NCBI RefSeq assembly: GCF_041355105.1
Contig: NZ_JBFUPK010000001.1
Span: 806,001 to 870,000, forward strand
DNA from: Terriglobus sp. RCC_193
GTDB lineage: Bacteria; Acidobacteriota; Terriglobia; Terriglobales; Acidobacteriaceae
Length of the DNA: 64,000 nt
Direction of reading: 5' to 3'
The position numbers and the translations under genes are program-made. The notes under the pieces are model-generated. The model saw only the letters and a program-made list of their open reading frames with translations, did no database searches and had not been told where the DNA came from. Shown in pieces: positions 1 through 9,800 of this stretch (positions are counted from its first letter, which is position 1; every line of letters begins with the position of its first letter).

Positions 1-2856
1 TGCTACTTCGGTCTTCACCACCACTGGTTCCACATAAGCTGGTGCAGCCGCGCGCTCGCTGCCCGGGCGCCCACGGTACAGCTTGGCCAGGAACTGCCCG
101 GTGTGCGACGCAGCCACCTTGCTCACCCGCTCCGGTGTACCGGACGCCACCACAGTACCGCCACCCGAACCGCCCTCAGGCCCCATATCGATCAGGTAAT
201 CCGCGTTGCGGATCACATCGAGATTGTGCTCGATCACAAGAACAGAATTGCCAAGATCGACAAGCTTTTGCAGCACTTCCAGCAGCTTGCGCACATCGTC
301 GAAGTGCAGGCCTGTCGTTGGCTCATCCAGCAGGTAAAGTGTGCGTCCCGTCTGGCGCTTGGAGAGTTCCTTCGCCAGCTTCATGCGCTGTGCTTCGCCA
401 CCGCTGAGCGTCGTTGCCGACTGGCCAAGGTGAATATATCCAAGGCCAACATCCACCAGCGTCTGTAGCTTCTGCTTGATGTTAGGAATATCGCCAAGCA
501 CATCCAGCGCATCGGAGATGGACAGGTCCAGAATGTCTGCAATGGAATAGCCGTTGAGCTTCACCGACAACGTTTCCTGGTTGTAGCGACGGCCATTGCA
601 GACCTCGCACAGGACGTAAACATCCGGCAGGAAGTTCATCTCGATACGCCGCTGTCCATCGCCCTGGCAAGCCTCGCAGCGTCCACCCTGCACGTTGAAG
701 GAGAAGCGCCCGGACTTGTAGCCACGCTCACGTGACTCGGGCAGCATGGCGAAGTAGTCGCGGATCTGCGTGAACACGCCGGTATACGTCGCCGGGTTAG
801 AGCGCGGCGTACGCCCAATCGGCGACTGGTCGATCTCGACGGCCTTATCGATCTGCTCAATGCCGGTGATGCGGTTGTGCGGTTGTGGCTCTTCCTTGCT
901 GCGGTAGAGATGCTTCGCCAGCGAGCGGTACAGGGTGTCGTTGACCAACGTACTCTTGCCGCTGCCACTGACACCGGTGATAACCACGAGAGCCCCGAGT
1001 GGGAAGCCGACGGTAACGTTCTTCAGGTTGTGTCCGCGCGCAGCGTGGACGACGATCTCCTTGCCGCTGAGAGCGCGGGGAGCGTCGTTGCTGCGGATAT
1101 CGATCTCGCCGGAGATGTACTTGCCGGTGACAGATTCGGTATTCGCTGCAATCTGCGCCGGTGTGCCAGCGCCGATGAGGTAGCCGCCGTTCTTGCCCGC
1201 ACCGGGACCAAGGTCGAGGACGTAGTCGGCCTTGCGGATGGTGTCTTCATCGTGCTCTACGACGAGGACGGTATTGCCAAGGTCGCGCAGGTTCTCCATC
1301 GCGGCGATGAGCTTCATGTTGTCGCGCTGGTGGAGGCCGATGCTGGGTTCGTCCAGTACGTAGAGCACGCCGCGCAGGCGCGATCCAATCTGTGTGGCCA
1401 GACGGATGCGCTGGCCTTCGCCGCCGCTGAGTGTTGCGGCGCTGCGGTTGAGCGAGAGGTAGTTGAGGCCGACAGCGTTAAGGAACTCAAGGCGCTCGAT
1501 CACTTCCTTCTGCAGGCGGTCGGCAATGAGCTTCTCGCGTCCTGTGAAGTGGAAGGTCTTCGCCTTCTGCATGGCCTCGTCCAGTGCGAGCGACGTGAAG
1601 TCGCTAATAGACTGCCTATCGACCTTAACGGCGAGCGATTCCGGGCGTAGGCGTTTGCCGCCGCAGGCAGGGCATTCCGTCGCGGACATGTACTGCATGT
1701 AGTACTCGCGGAAGGTATCGGACTTGGACTCTTCCAGCGTGTCGCGGAGGTAGCCGAAGATGCCATGGAAGCCGGTACGCCCGGCTTCGGCGCGCGGCGG
1801 CCCATAGAGCAGCAGCTTCTGGTGGGCTTCGGAGAGGTCCTCGAATGGCACCTTCAGGTTGATCTTGTTCTTGTCTGCAAAGAGTTTGATAAGTCGGAGC
1901 AAGTAGGCCGAACCAGAGCCAGGTCCCATCGCGCCATCGAGTAGTGGCTTCGACCAATCGGTGATGGTCTTGCCGGGGTCGAAGTCGTAGATACTGCCGA
2001 GGCCGTTGCATTCGGTGCAGGCGCCGTATGTGGAGTTGAAGGAGAAGGAACGCGGCTCCAGCTTGGGGACGTTGATGCCGCAATCCGGGCAGGCCATGGA
2101 GGTGGAGTACAGCGTCTCGTCCATGCCGTGGATGGCGATGACGACAAGGCCATTGGCCATCTGCAGCGCCTTCTGCACGCTGGATTCGAGGCGACGCGTG
2201 TCAGGCTTGCCCTCGGCATCCAGCTTCAGGATGACGCGGTCGACGATCGCCTCGATGGTGTGGTTCTTGCGCTTCTCCAGGCGCATACCTTCGGTGACTT
2301 CCGTGATTTCGCCGTCGATACGGATGCGGAAACCCTGCTGATTCAGGGATTCCAGCTCTTCACGGAACTCACCCTTGCGTCCGCGGACGATGGGTGCGAG
2401 GACGGTGATGCGTTCACCCGGTTTGAGCGCGACGATGCGCTCCACGATCTGGTCGGCCGACTGGCGGCTGATCTCATGGCCGCACTGGGGACAGTGGGGC
2501 TTGCCGACGCTGGCCCAGAGCAGGCGCAGGTAGTCGTAGATTTCCGTGATGGTGCCGACGGTGGAACGCGGCGAGCGCGAGGTAGTCTTCTGCTCGATGG
2601 AGATAGCGGGGGAGAGGCCGTCGATGGAGTCGACGTCCGGACGCTCCATTTGATCGAGGAACTGACGCGCATACGCGGAGAGAGTTTCTACGTAGCGGCG
2701 CTGGCCTTCTGCGTAAATTGTATCGAACGCCAGGGAACTTTTTCCCGACCCGGAGAGGCCGGTGACCACCGTCAGCGAGTTACGCGGGATGGTGACGTCA
2801 ATATTTTTCAGGTTATGGTGCCGCGCGCCGCGTACGGTAATTTGAGAGATGCTCAT
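1..2856 (-). CDS. uvrA: Excinuclease ABC subunit A (UvrA), 3' end cut by the window
   Basis: UvrA is the damage-recognition ATPase of nucleotide excision repair; as a dimer it loads UvrB on lesions. The frame is open from an ATG at 2856 to the window edge (952 codons), so only the last few residues are missing. Two ABC modules are visible: Walker [10 protein letters not shown] at about residues 33-41, signature LSGGEGQR near 475, a second Walker [10 protein letters not shown] near 626 and a second signature LSGGEAQRM near 815. The family's zinc-binding CxxC pairs are present (CPDC near 252 with CTEC, and CEAC near 723 with CEVC). The tail is rich in Ala, Val and Pro, usual for the variable UvrA C-terminus. 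I see no SOS-box-like palindrome upstream. Identification is certain; the exact C-terminus lies outside the window. Confidence 0.98.
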   Translation of the reverse strand, partial: MSISQITVRGARHHNLKNIDVTIPRNSLTVVTGLSGSGKSSLAFDTIYAEGQRRYVETLSAYARQFLDQMERPDVDSIDGLSPAISIEQKTTSRSPRSTVGTITEIYDYLRLLWASVGKPHCPQCGHEISRQSADQIVERIVALKPGERITVLAPIVRGRKGEFREELESLNQQGFRIRIDGEITEVTEGMRLEKRKNHTIEAIVDRVILKLDAEGKPDTRRLESSVQKALQMANGLVVIAIHGMDETLYSTSMACPDCGINVPKLEPRSFSFNSTYGACTECNGLGSIYDFDPGKTITDWSKPLLDGAMGPGSGSAYLLRLIKLFADKNKINLKVPFEDLSEAHQKLLLYGPPRAEAGRTGFHGIFGYLRDTLEESKSDTFREYYMQYMSATECPACGGKRLRPESLAVKVDRQSISDFTSLALDEAMQKAKTFHFTGREKLIADRLQKEVIERLEFLNAVGLNYLSLNRSAATLSGGEGQRIRLATQIGSRLRGVLYVLDEPSIGLHQRDNMKLIAAMENLRDLGNTVLVVEHDEDTIRKADYVLDLGPGAGKNGGYLIGAGTPAQIAANTESVTGKYISGEIDIRSNDAPRALSGKEIVVHAARGHNLKNVTVGFPLGALVVITGVSGSGKSTLVNDTLYRSLAKHLYRSKEEPQPHNRITGIEQIDKAVEIDQSPIGRTPRSNPATYTGVFTQIRDYFAMLPESRERGYKSGRFSFNVQGGRCEACQGDGQRRIEMNFLPDVYVLCEVCNGRRYNQETLSVKLNGYSIADILDLSISDALDVLGDIPNIKQKLQTLVDVGLGYIHLGQSATTLSGGEAQRMKLAKELSKRQTGRTLYLLDEPTTGLHFDDVRKLLEVLQKLVDLGNSVLVIEHNLDVIRNADYLIDMGPEGGSGGGTVVASGTPERVSKVAASHTGQFLAKLYRGRPGSERAAAPAYVEPVVVKTEVA

Positions 2857-3052
2857 AGCGTGTGGCGGCGGTGTTGGGCCGCATATTCTAGGGTACTTTA
2901 TCCGCGCCACTCTTGCAGATGCGGCATACTGGAAGTGTTTGCGATAACGCTGGGAATGTCGGGGAGTAAGGTATCTGCATAGGTACTCCCGCGCGGCGAA
3001 ATTGTGGATTATCACTGAATTTGCCTGAGACTACGTTCCCCCGGTCGCAGGT

Positions 3053-3068
3053 TGGCACTTTGATTGCA
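3053..3068 (+). promoter_or_regulatory. Sigma-54 (-24/-12) promoter
   Basis: TGGCAC (3053-3058), five bases, then TTGCA (3064-3068). The invariant GG (3054-3055) and GC (3066-3067) are exactly 10 bases apart, as RpoN promoters require. The predicted transcription start, about 12 bases after the GC, falls near 3079, just before the Shine-Dalgarno AGGAG at 3084-3088 of the small gene at 3098. The match and geometry are read from sequence; RpoN dependence is inferred. Confidence 0.7.
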
Positions 3069-3097
3069 TTTCTTTTTCAGGACAGGAGTAGACGGCA

Positions 3098-3283
3098 GTG
3101 ACGACGTTGATGTTGATGTGTGCGGTTCTGGCAAGTCTTAGCTTTGGTGTTCTGCTGGCATATGGTCTTTGCGTGGGCATGTTCCACGTCTTTCGGATCC
3201 ATTCCATCCAGGTGGCACAGCAGAGAATTGCACAGCGAGAGGCGACGCGCATGGCGGCTGCCACCGCGGTGGACCTGGCTTAA
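3098..3283 (+). CDS. Small membrane protein of unknown function (61 aa)
   Basis: This short frame begins with GTG at 3098 and has a good ribosome site (AGGAG at 3084-3088, nine bases before the start). The product has one hydrophobic segment at about residues 2-28 and then a polar, Arg/Gln/Ala-rich tail that could form an amphipathic helix on one side of the membrane. It is framed by a sigma-54-type promoter upstream and a perfect intrinsic terminator 25 bases downstream, so it looks like a monocistronic regulated unit and not a chance frame. I do not recognise a family. Function unknown; an envelope-stress or membrane-modulator peptide is possible but unproven. Confidence 0.7.
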   Translation: MTTLMLMCAVLASLSFGVLLAYGLCVGMFHVFRIHSIQVAQQRIAQREATRMAAATAVDLA

Positions 3284-3308
3284 CCCAATAGAGATTTCAT
3301 CCCCGAAG

Positions 3309-3332
3309 GGCGGCTCATCCAGCCGCCTTTTT
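3309..3332 (+). terminator. Rho-independent terminator of the small membrane-protein gene
   Basis: A perfect 7-bp stem GGCGGCT/AGCCGCC with the 5-base loop CATCC is followed directly by five T. It acts on the plus strand only, since the minus-strand side lacks a T run. Confidence 0.85.
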
Positions 3333-3338
3333 CTGCGC

Positions 3339-4109
3339 CTACTGCGGATTCTTCTGCTGGCGCTTTCTTAATTCTTCAAATATCTGTTCCGGGGTTTTCA
3401 CGCCATTAGGTGACTGCGGCTGGCTGCTGTCCGTAGTGCTCGATGAACTGTTGCCATTATCTGTGTTGCCGGGGGCTGTGGTCTCAGCATTACCGTTATT
3501 CGTGAATGCAGTGTTTTCAGCGGGCGGTGGCGACAGTGGCGGGAAGGCCGATTGCGATCCGCTGGATGGATTTTGCGGAGGCCGTTGTGTGCGATTGGCA
3601 AGTGGTGGTGGCGGAACCGCGCGGACTGGATCCGGGCGGCGTGGCTCGAAATCGTTCGCCACCTGGCGTGTGGAGGGTGGTGTCGGAGCGCCAGAGCGGA
3701 TGGTCAACAATAATTCTTTGGGCTTGGTCGAGGTTTCGTTTATCAGCATCATGTTGATGGCCAGGCCGTCGAAAAGCTGGGCAAGAACGGTTTGCACTGA
3801 TGCTGGACCATATTTTCCGTAGACGCGTTCGTCGGGTACACCGCCTGTGATCTTCATGCCAGTTTGGCGGGCGACGCGTCCAAGAAGCTCTGGCATGGCT
3901 TCACCGCTGGTTTCAATGGTGAGCAGCGACCCATCCCAGGTGACCTGGCTTTCTGCGCCGGGGGCGGTTGCGACGGCATTGGGCTGGGCTGAGGGCAGAT
4001 TCGAGACGGACTGCGTCGGCGCGGTTGCCGGAAGAGCCGCGGAGGGCCTGACCTGTGCACCAAGGAGAGGCACGCAGAAGAGGAAGAACGTAATTGGCGC
4101 GGGTCGCAT
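3339..4109 (-). CDS. Exported protein with a secretin/TonB short N-terminal (STN)-like domain
   Basis: The start is set at ATG 4109 because GGAGG lies six bases upstream and a signal peptide (MRPAPITFFLF..., cleavage near residue 20) follows at once; a longer in-frame start at 4163 has no such support. Residues about 50-140 hold an STN-like pattern (DGSLLTIETSGEAMPELLGR, then a turn at GMKITGG and a VLAQLFDGL helix), the fold found at the N-termini of secretins and TonB receptors. The second half is Pro/Asn/Ser-rich low complexity ending in a basic, Gln-rich tail. It is probably periplasmic or envelope-associated. It stands alone, divergent from the next gene. The exact role is unknown. Confidence 0.7.
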   Translation of the reverse strand: MRPAPITFFLFCVPLLGAQVRPSAALPATAPTQSVSNLPSAQPNAVATAPGAESQVTWDGSLLTIETSGEAMPELLGRVARQTGMKITGGVPDERVYGKYGPASVQTVLAQLFDGLAINMMLINETSTKPKELLLTIRSGAPTPPSTRQVANDFEPRRPDPVRAVPPPPLANRTQRPPQNPSSGSQSAFPPLSPPPAENTAFTNNGNAETTAPGNTDNGNSSSSTTDSSQPQSPNGVKTPEQIFEELRKRQQKNPQ

Positions 4110-4221
4110 TGCCATTCCTCCGATAAGACGTTTCGTATTGCCGTCCGGCTCACACGGTGGCAATGGAGAACGTCTGTACTAGACTAGCAACCACGGTGAG
4201 GGATTGCCGTTGCTGAGGTCC

Positions 4222-5232
4222 ATGAAAGTTACGATGCGATGTGTTCGATGGCTGCCTGTGCTCCTGCTTGGGGCAGCTCCTCTGTTTGCGGAAACCTGCA
4301 CGACGCAGGCGGCCATGGAACCCGCTGTGCGCGACGGACTGGTACGCGCGGCAGAGAATCTTGCGATCCTGGCAGCGGCGAACAACGCCGACGGCGTGAA
4401 GGCGCAGACGATGCCGCAGTTTGCCAGCGATTTTTCCGGCATCGCAGGCGTCATGCAGCGGTCGACATCGCATCTGCAGGGCGCAAAATTCGCGCCAGAG
4501 ACAGTGTGGTTACTGGATGCCTCGTCGTTGCGGGGTGATGCGCAGGACGCGCAGTTCTTCTGCAGCCTGAATCGCGGCGCTTCACAGACCAGTTTTTTGA
4601 TTCCATCGCTACCGTCGGGTAAATACGGTTTGGTGGTGCTGAATACGGTGGGTGTTGCCGAACCGTGGCAGGTTGCGTTGTTGTTGCGTGAGAGTGCTCC
4701 GGGGCAGTGGCAGCTTGGTGGACTGTTTCCTCGTGCGACAACTGTGGCTGGCCACGATGGACTCTGGTACTGGAAGACAGCGCGAGAGTATGCGGCGAAG
4801 AGACAGGCGTGGAACGCGTATGTGTATTACTCCGCGGCGGAGCAATTGCTGAAGCCCGTGTCGTTTGTTTCGAGCACGCATCTGGATAAGTTGCAGGAGG
4901 AGCGCGGAAAGTCTGCGCCGCCGGCGCTATCTTCAGGGATCACCACGCAACAGCCGTTGGTGATTGGTGATGGTAAAAGTGCGGAAGTGCGTGTGACAGC
5001 GTTCGGCGCGGAGAATGCACCGGCTAACGCGGGGCTGGACGTACTGGCACATGTGAAGGCGGATACTGTGTTGAATGATCCAGTAGCCTCGCGTGCGCGG
5101 AATACAGCTGCGGCGAAGGCAATCGTCGCTGCTTATCCGGAACTGCGCGGCGCGTTCCATGGCGTGTGGATCGTCTCGGAACTGCCGGATGGAAGCACAT
5201 ATGTGAGCGAAGAGCCGATGACGTCGCTCTAG
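4222..5232 (+). CDS. Exported protein of unknown function (about 336 aa)
   Basis: The product starts with a signal peptide (charged MKVTMRCVRW, then LPVLLLGAAPLFA with cleavage before ETC). The ATG at 4222 is preferred over an in-frame TTG at 4204, but the ribosome site is weak (GAGG three bases upstream), so the start is uncertain by a few codons. The mature part is mixed alpha/beta with an aromatic stretch (DGLWYWK, WNAYVYYSAAEQLL) and no catalytic motif that I recognise. The helical N-terminal region and YYSAAEQLL resemble a TPR-like segment. It runs towards glmU, which is convergent 31 bases away. Probably a periplasmic protein of restricted phylogenetic distribution. Confidence 0.75.
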   Translation: MKVTMRCVRWLPVLLLGAAPLFAETCTTQAAMEPAVRDGLVRAAENLAILAAANNADGVKAQTMPQFASDFSGIAGVMQRSTSHLQGAKFAPETVWLLDASSLRGDAQDAQFFCSLNRGASQTSFLIPSLPSGKYGLVVLNTVGVAEPWQVALLLRESAPGQWQLGGLFPRATTVAGHDGLWYWKTAREYAAKRQAWNAYVYYSAAEQLLKPVSFVSSTHLDKLQEERGKSAPPALSSGITTQQPLVIGDGKSAEVRVTAFGAENAPANAGLDVLAHVKADTVLNDPVASRARNTAAAKAIVAAYPELRGAFHGVWIVSELPDGSTYVSEEPMTSL

Positions 5233-5263
5233 GACGAGTTGTCGACTCCGTTACTCGAACTGA

Positions 5264-6700
5264 CTAGGTGTGGGACTTGCGGGCTTGTTTTAGGGCTTCT
5301 CGCTTATGTTTTGCCCAGTCTGGTTTGGTCACCTGGCGGGCTCGTGCAAGCGCGAGTGCGTCTGCCGGGACGTCATCGGTGATGCTGCTTCCTGCGGCGA
5401 TATACGCTCCGCTTTCTACAGTAAGAGGCGCGACCAGAGTTGAGTCAGAGCCTACAAAAACGTCATTACCAATGGTCGTGCGGTGCTTATTCACGCCGTC
5501 GTAGTTGCAGGTGATGACGCCTGCGCCGATGTTGGTGCCAGTGCCGATCACTGCATCGCCGAGGTAGGCGAGATGGTTGGCCTTGGAACCTTCGCCAAGC
5601 GTGGTCTTCTTTGTCTCAACGAAGTTGCCAACGTGCGCCTTTGCACCGATGTGGCTTTCCGGGCGGATATGGCAGTAGGGGCCAAGCTGCGCACCATCGC
5701 CAATGATGGAGTCGGCAAGGATGCTGCCATTGCGAATGAGAACGCCTTCGCCAATGACGCAGTTTTCAATGACAGAATACGAGCGGATGCGGCAGTTCGG
5801 ACCGATTTTTGTTTTGCCCAGAAGCTGCGTGAATGGCTCCAGAATGGTGTCTGCGGCGACTTCGACACTGGCGTCAATGGTGACGGTTTCTGGGCGAAAG
5901 ATGGTGACGCCCTGCGCCATTAACTTTGCGGTGGTGCGTTCGCGAAGGCTGGCGTCCAGATGCATCATCTCTGCGATGGTGTTGGCGCCAAGCACTTCGT
6001 CGACGGAGTCGACCGGGATGGCGATGACGCGCTCCTCTTCGTTGACCAGCATTGCGGCGACATCGGTGAGATAGAACTCGCCGGAGGAGTTCGTGTTTTG
6101 CAGGCGGCCAAGGCGGTCAAAGAGCTTTTGCGTATCGAAGGCGTAGATGCCACTGTTGATCTCGCGGAGGCGCTCCGGCGTGGCCAGCATGTCGTCCGAG
6201 AGCGACTTCTGCTCGATGATGCCCGCAACATCATCGGAGCCATCCTGCTTGCGAAGGACGCGGCCGTAACCCGAGGGGTCTTCCGGGATGGCGGTCAGGA
6301 TGGTCATGGCGGCGTGTTCGCGCAGGTGCATGTCGCGTAGCTCTGCGATGGTTTCCGGGCGGATGAGCGGGACGTCGCCGGAGAGTACCAGCAGGTTCTC
6401 TGGCGGTGCGACTTTGTTGTCCTGGAACCAGCGCTGTACGCATTGCAGCGCGTGACCGGTGCCAAGCTGTTCCGGTTGCAGAACGAAACGCACGCCGGTA
6501 GGAGCTGCGGCTGTTTCCACGCGGTCTGCCTGATGCCCCACAACGACGAGGATGTTTTCGGCGGTGACGGCAGTCCTGGCTACGTCGATCACGTGCAGCA
6601 AAAGAGCCTTGCCGCCGACCGTATGGAGGACCTTGGGGAGAGCGCTTTTCAGGCGGGTGCCTTTGCCCGCGGCCATGATGACGATGCCGAAGTGGTTCAT
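5264..6700 (-). CDS. glmU: Bifunctional UDP-GlcNAc pyrophosphorylase / glucosamine-1-phosphate N-acetyltransferase
   Basis: GlmU makes UDP-N-acetylglucosamine, the precursor of peptidoglycan and LPS, by acetylating glucosamine-1-phosphate and then uridylylating it. The N-terminal nucleotidyltransferase is marked by IVIMAAGKGTRLKSALPKVL at residues 7-26, with the G-x-G-T-R and P-K signature. From about residue 265 a left-handed beta-helix of hexapeptide repeats follows, including HIRPESHIGAKAHVGNFVE and the acetyltransferase region NYDGVNKHRTTIGNDVFVGS. At 478 residues it is slightly longer than the E. coli enzyme because of a Lys/Arg/Ala-rich tail. ATG 6700 is the only sensible start; the ribosome site is poor. 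Cytoplasmic and essential; no operon partner is visible. Confidence 0.97.
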   Translation of the reverse strand: MNHFGIVIMAAGKGTRLKSALPKVLHTVGGKALLLHVIDVARTAVTAENILVVVGHQADRVETAAAPTGVRFVLQPEQLGTGHALQCVQRWFQDNKVAPPENLLVLSGDVPLIRPETIAELRDMHLREHAAMTILTAIPEDPSGYGRVLRKQDGSDDVAGIIEQKSLSDDMLATPERLREINSGIYAFDTQKLFDRLGRLQNTNSSGEFYLTDVAAMLVNEEERVIAIPVDSVDEVLGANTIAEMMHLDASLRERTTAKLMAQGVTIFRPETVTIDASVEVAADTILEPFTQLLGKTKIGPNCRIRSYSVIENCVIGEGVLIRNGSILADSIIGDGAQLGPYCHIRPESHIGAKAHVGNFVETKKTTLGEGSKANHLAYLGDAVIGTGTNIGAGVITCNYDGVNKHRTTIGNDVFVGSDSTLVAPLTVESGAYIAAGSSITDDVPADALALARARQVTKPDWAKHKREALKQARKSHT

Positions 6701-6806
6701 GTTCTGATGCTACGACGGACAGGGTGTGGTGGAATTGCGATGTATTGAAAACGATGGTGCTTGCCTTGAGACCGACCGGCGGGGGAAACTGGGTTGTCAT
6801 CCCTTT

Positions 6807-9800
6807 ATGCCATTGATGCAATCTTTCCTTCGTGTTATGCCTGCCGGTTTTCGTGTGCTGCTTCGAGTGGCGTTGCTGATGATGCTTCCGTGCGTCGCCA
6901 TTGCCCAGGATGGGCGAACTGCCTTGCCGCAGGTGCAAAGTGCGTCGCTGGGCACGGATGCGGGTGAAGTTGCGGCTTCACAGAAGGTGCCGTCGATTGC
7001 CATCACGCTGAAGCGGACGGTGGCACAGCAGGCGGACCTGGACGCATTTTTTGCGGATGTAAAGACGAAAGGGAACAGCCAGTATCACCAATGGCTAACC
7101 CCGGATGCATTCGCGAAACGGTTTGCACCTTCTTCTGACGGCGTGGCGCAGGTAATGACATGGTTGCAATCGCAGGGGCTGCAGGTGAATTCGGTTGCCG
7201 CCAGTGGAATGCGGCTGAATGTGAGCGGAACAGCGCAGCAGACGGAAGCGGCTTTTGCCGTGTCGCTGCATCGGATGGCGTTAGCTTCTGGTGACGCGGT
7301 TTCGGTGACGGGAACGCCGAGTATTCCGAATGCACTGGCAGGCATTGTGGAGTCAGTCTCCGGTTTGGAAACGACAGCGATTTCGACGGATTCCGTGGCT
7401 GCTCTTGCGGATTCCGTAGATGCGAATACATCCGCGGTGTTGACGGCGGATCTCACGAAGACGTCTGCTTCTGCGGAAGAACTGACTGCAGTGCTGGAAC
7501 AAGCCGCGGCGCAGGGGCAGACTGTGGTTCTGTCGGGCTCCTCGTCTTTGCTGGTGCCAGAACGGGCGTTGCTGGTGGTGAAGTCGGCAGCCGTTGCCAC
7601 GGACGATGCGGAAGAAGAAACACCGAGACCGGATTGGCAGACAGCGCAGGGATTGCCCGCAAATGGACTGCGTGCCACGCCGGATGCAGCGGTGACAGAT
7701 GTTGCGGCACTTGCTGCGGGGCTGGCCTCTGTGACGACCACTTCGGGCAGACAGGGCGAGATTGCTGCGCGCTTTTACCAGGTTGCGCCGGAACCGGGCG
7801 TGTTCACGCATGCGGATCCATCCGTGGCGGATGGCACATGGACGGCTGCGGATGGTTTGGGCACGGTGGATGTGGCGAAGCTGGTGAAGGCACTGGCGGT
7901 GGGTTCGACGAACCCGTTGAGCAGCGTGATTGTGCTGTCGTCGCGCGACCTTACGCACGGGCAAACGATCACGCTTACCGCGACCATTACAGGTGGTTCT
8001 GGAACGCCAACGGGAACGGTGACGTTTGCCAGTTCGCAGGGCGGCACGCTGGGCTCTGTGGCCATGACGAATGGTGTCGCCACGTATTCCACGAATAGCC
8101 TTGCGGGTGGTTTGTACGGGTTTTATGGCACGTATAGCGGCGACAGCACGTATGCGGGCAGCACCACGAATGTCGATACGGCGACGATTCAGCCCGAAGC
8201 GGCGAAAGTGGTTGCCGGGGTGAATGGCACGCCTCTTGTAGGGACCACCATGTCGATATCGGTGGCAGTTTCTTCGACCAGTGGTATTGGTACGCCGTCG
8301 GGAACGGTGACGGTGTGGCCTTATGGAACGGCCATTGGGTCAAGCTCATTCACTGGGACGTTGGGAACTTCGACAAGCGGACAGGCAACGGCGAGCGTGA
8401 GTGTTCCTGCGACGAATGCGGGTACGTTTAACTTCCAGGCGAATTGCACTGCGGACGCGAGTTTTTCCTGCCACTCACCGATCACCTTTTCCGTGACCGT
8501 GGGCAAGGGCGCACCTGCGATGAAGTTGACGCAGACCGGAACATCAACCGCTGCGGCGCTGACAGCAACGGTGACTGCGCCAACGACAGCGGGAACTGGA
8601 ACGGTTGCTCCGACGGGAACAGTGCAGTTTCTGGATAACGGAACGGCCATCGGAAACGGCACGCTGAACAGCTCTGGTGTGGCGACTTATTCCGGCGCAC
8701 TGGGTAGCGGAGCGACCCATGCAGTGACCGCGACATACGGCGGTGATGGAAATTACAACACAGCAACCGCCACCGCGAACGCCACCACGAAGGTGACACC
8801 GAGCGTGGTGCTTGCAGTCGTAACGGCGGGTACGAGTCTGTCCGCGACAGTGACGCCTCCTTCGGGAACATCCACTATTCCCACGGGGACGGTGCAGTTT
8901 CTGAATGGCAGCACGGCGCTGGGCACTGCAACGCTGAATAGCTCCGGCGTGGCGACGTATACCGGCGGTTATACCTCCGGAGTCGGGTACATTCTGACCG
9001 CTGTTTACGCCGGTGATACGAATTTCAATACTGCAACTTCCAATGCGATTGATACAAGCAAGATCACGCCGACCGTGACGCTGACGAAGACTGCATCGTC
9101 ACCGACGGACGCAACGGTCGGATTGGCCGTAGCAGTAACAAGCACCTCTTCCACGATCGCCACAGGATCGGTCGCATTCATGGACGGCACCACGAAGATT
9201 GGCACAGGCACGTTGAATACAAGCGGCACTGCCACGTTCTCTGGTTCGCTGGCGGCGAGTGTATCGACATCTGCCCAGGTGCGGCCGTTTGTCACGTCCA
9301 CTGTGACGCATACGCTGACTGCAGTGTATGGCGGCGATACGAATTTCAATGCAGCGACTTCGAATGCAGTGACGGCAGATGCAACGACGACGCTGATTTC
9401 GACGACGACTGCGCTGACTTCCTCGTCTGGATATACCGGGCCGTATGGCACCAGCTTTACGCTGAACGTGGTGGTGACACCGGCGAGTTATGCTGCGTCT
9501 GGTGTATCGCCAAGTGGCACAGTTACGCTCAGCGACGCCAGCGGTGTCGTGGGTACCGGAACGCTGAGCGGTGGCTCTGCGAGCATTGTGATCAGCACGC
9601 TGGCCGTGGGCAGCCATGCGCTGACAGCAACCTATGGCGGCGATACGAACTATGCAGCATCGACAAGCTCGCCTGCGGTTACGATCACGATCACGCCTGT
9701 GACAGCGACGATTACAGCGACGATCTCGCCGACAGGATCGGTGCCTTACGGATATAACGCCAACATCAATATCAGCGCGACAGCATCGAGCGGTAGTGCT

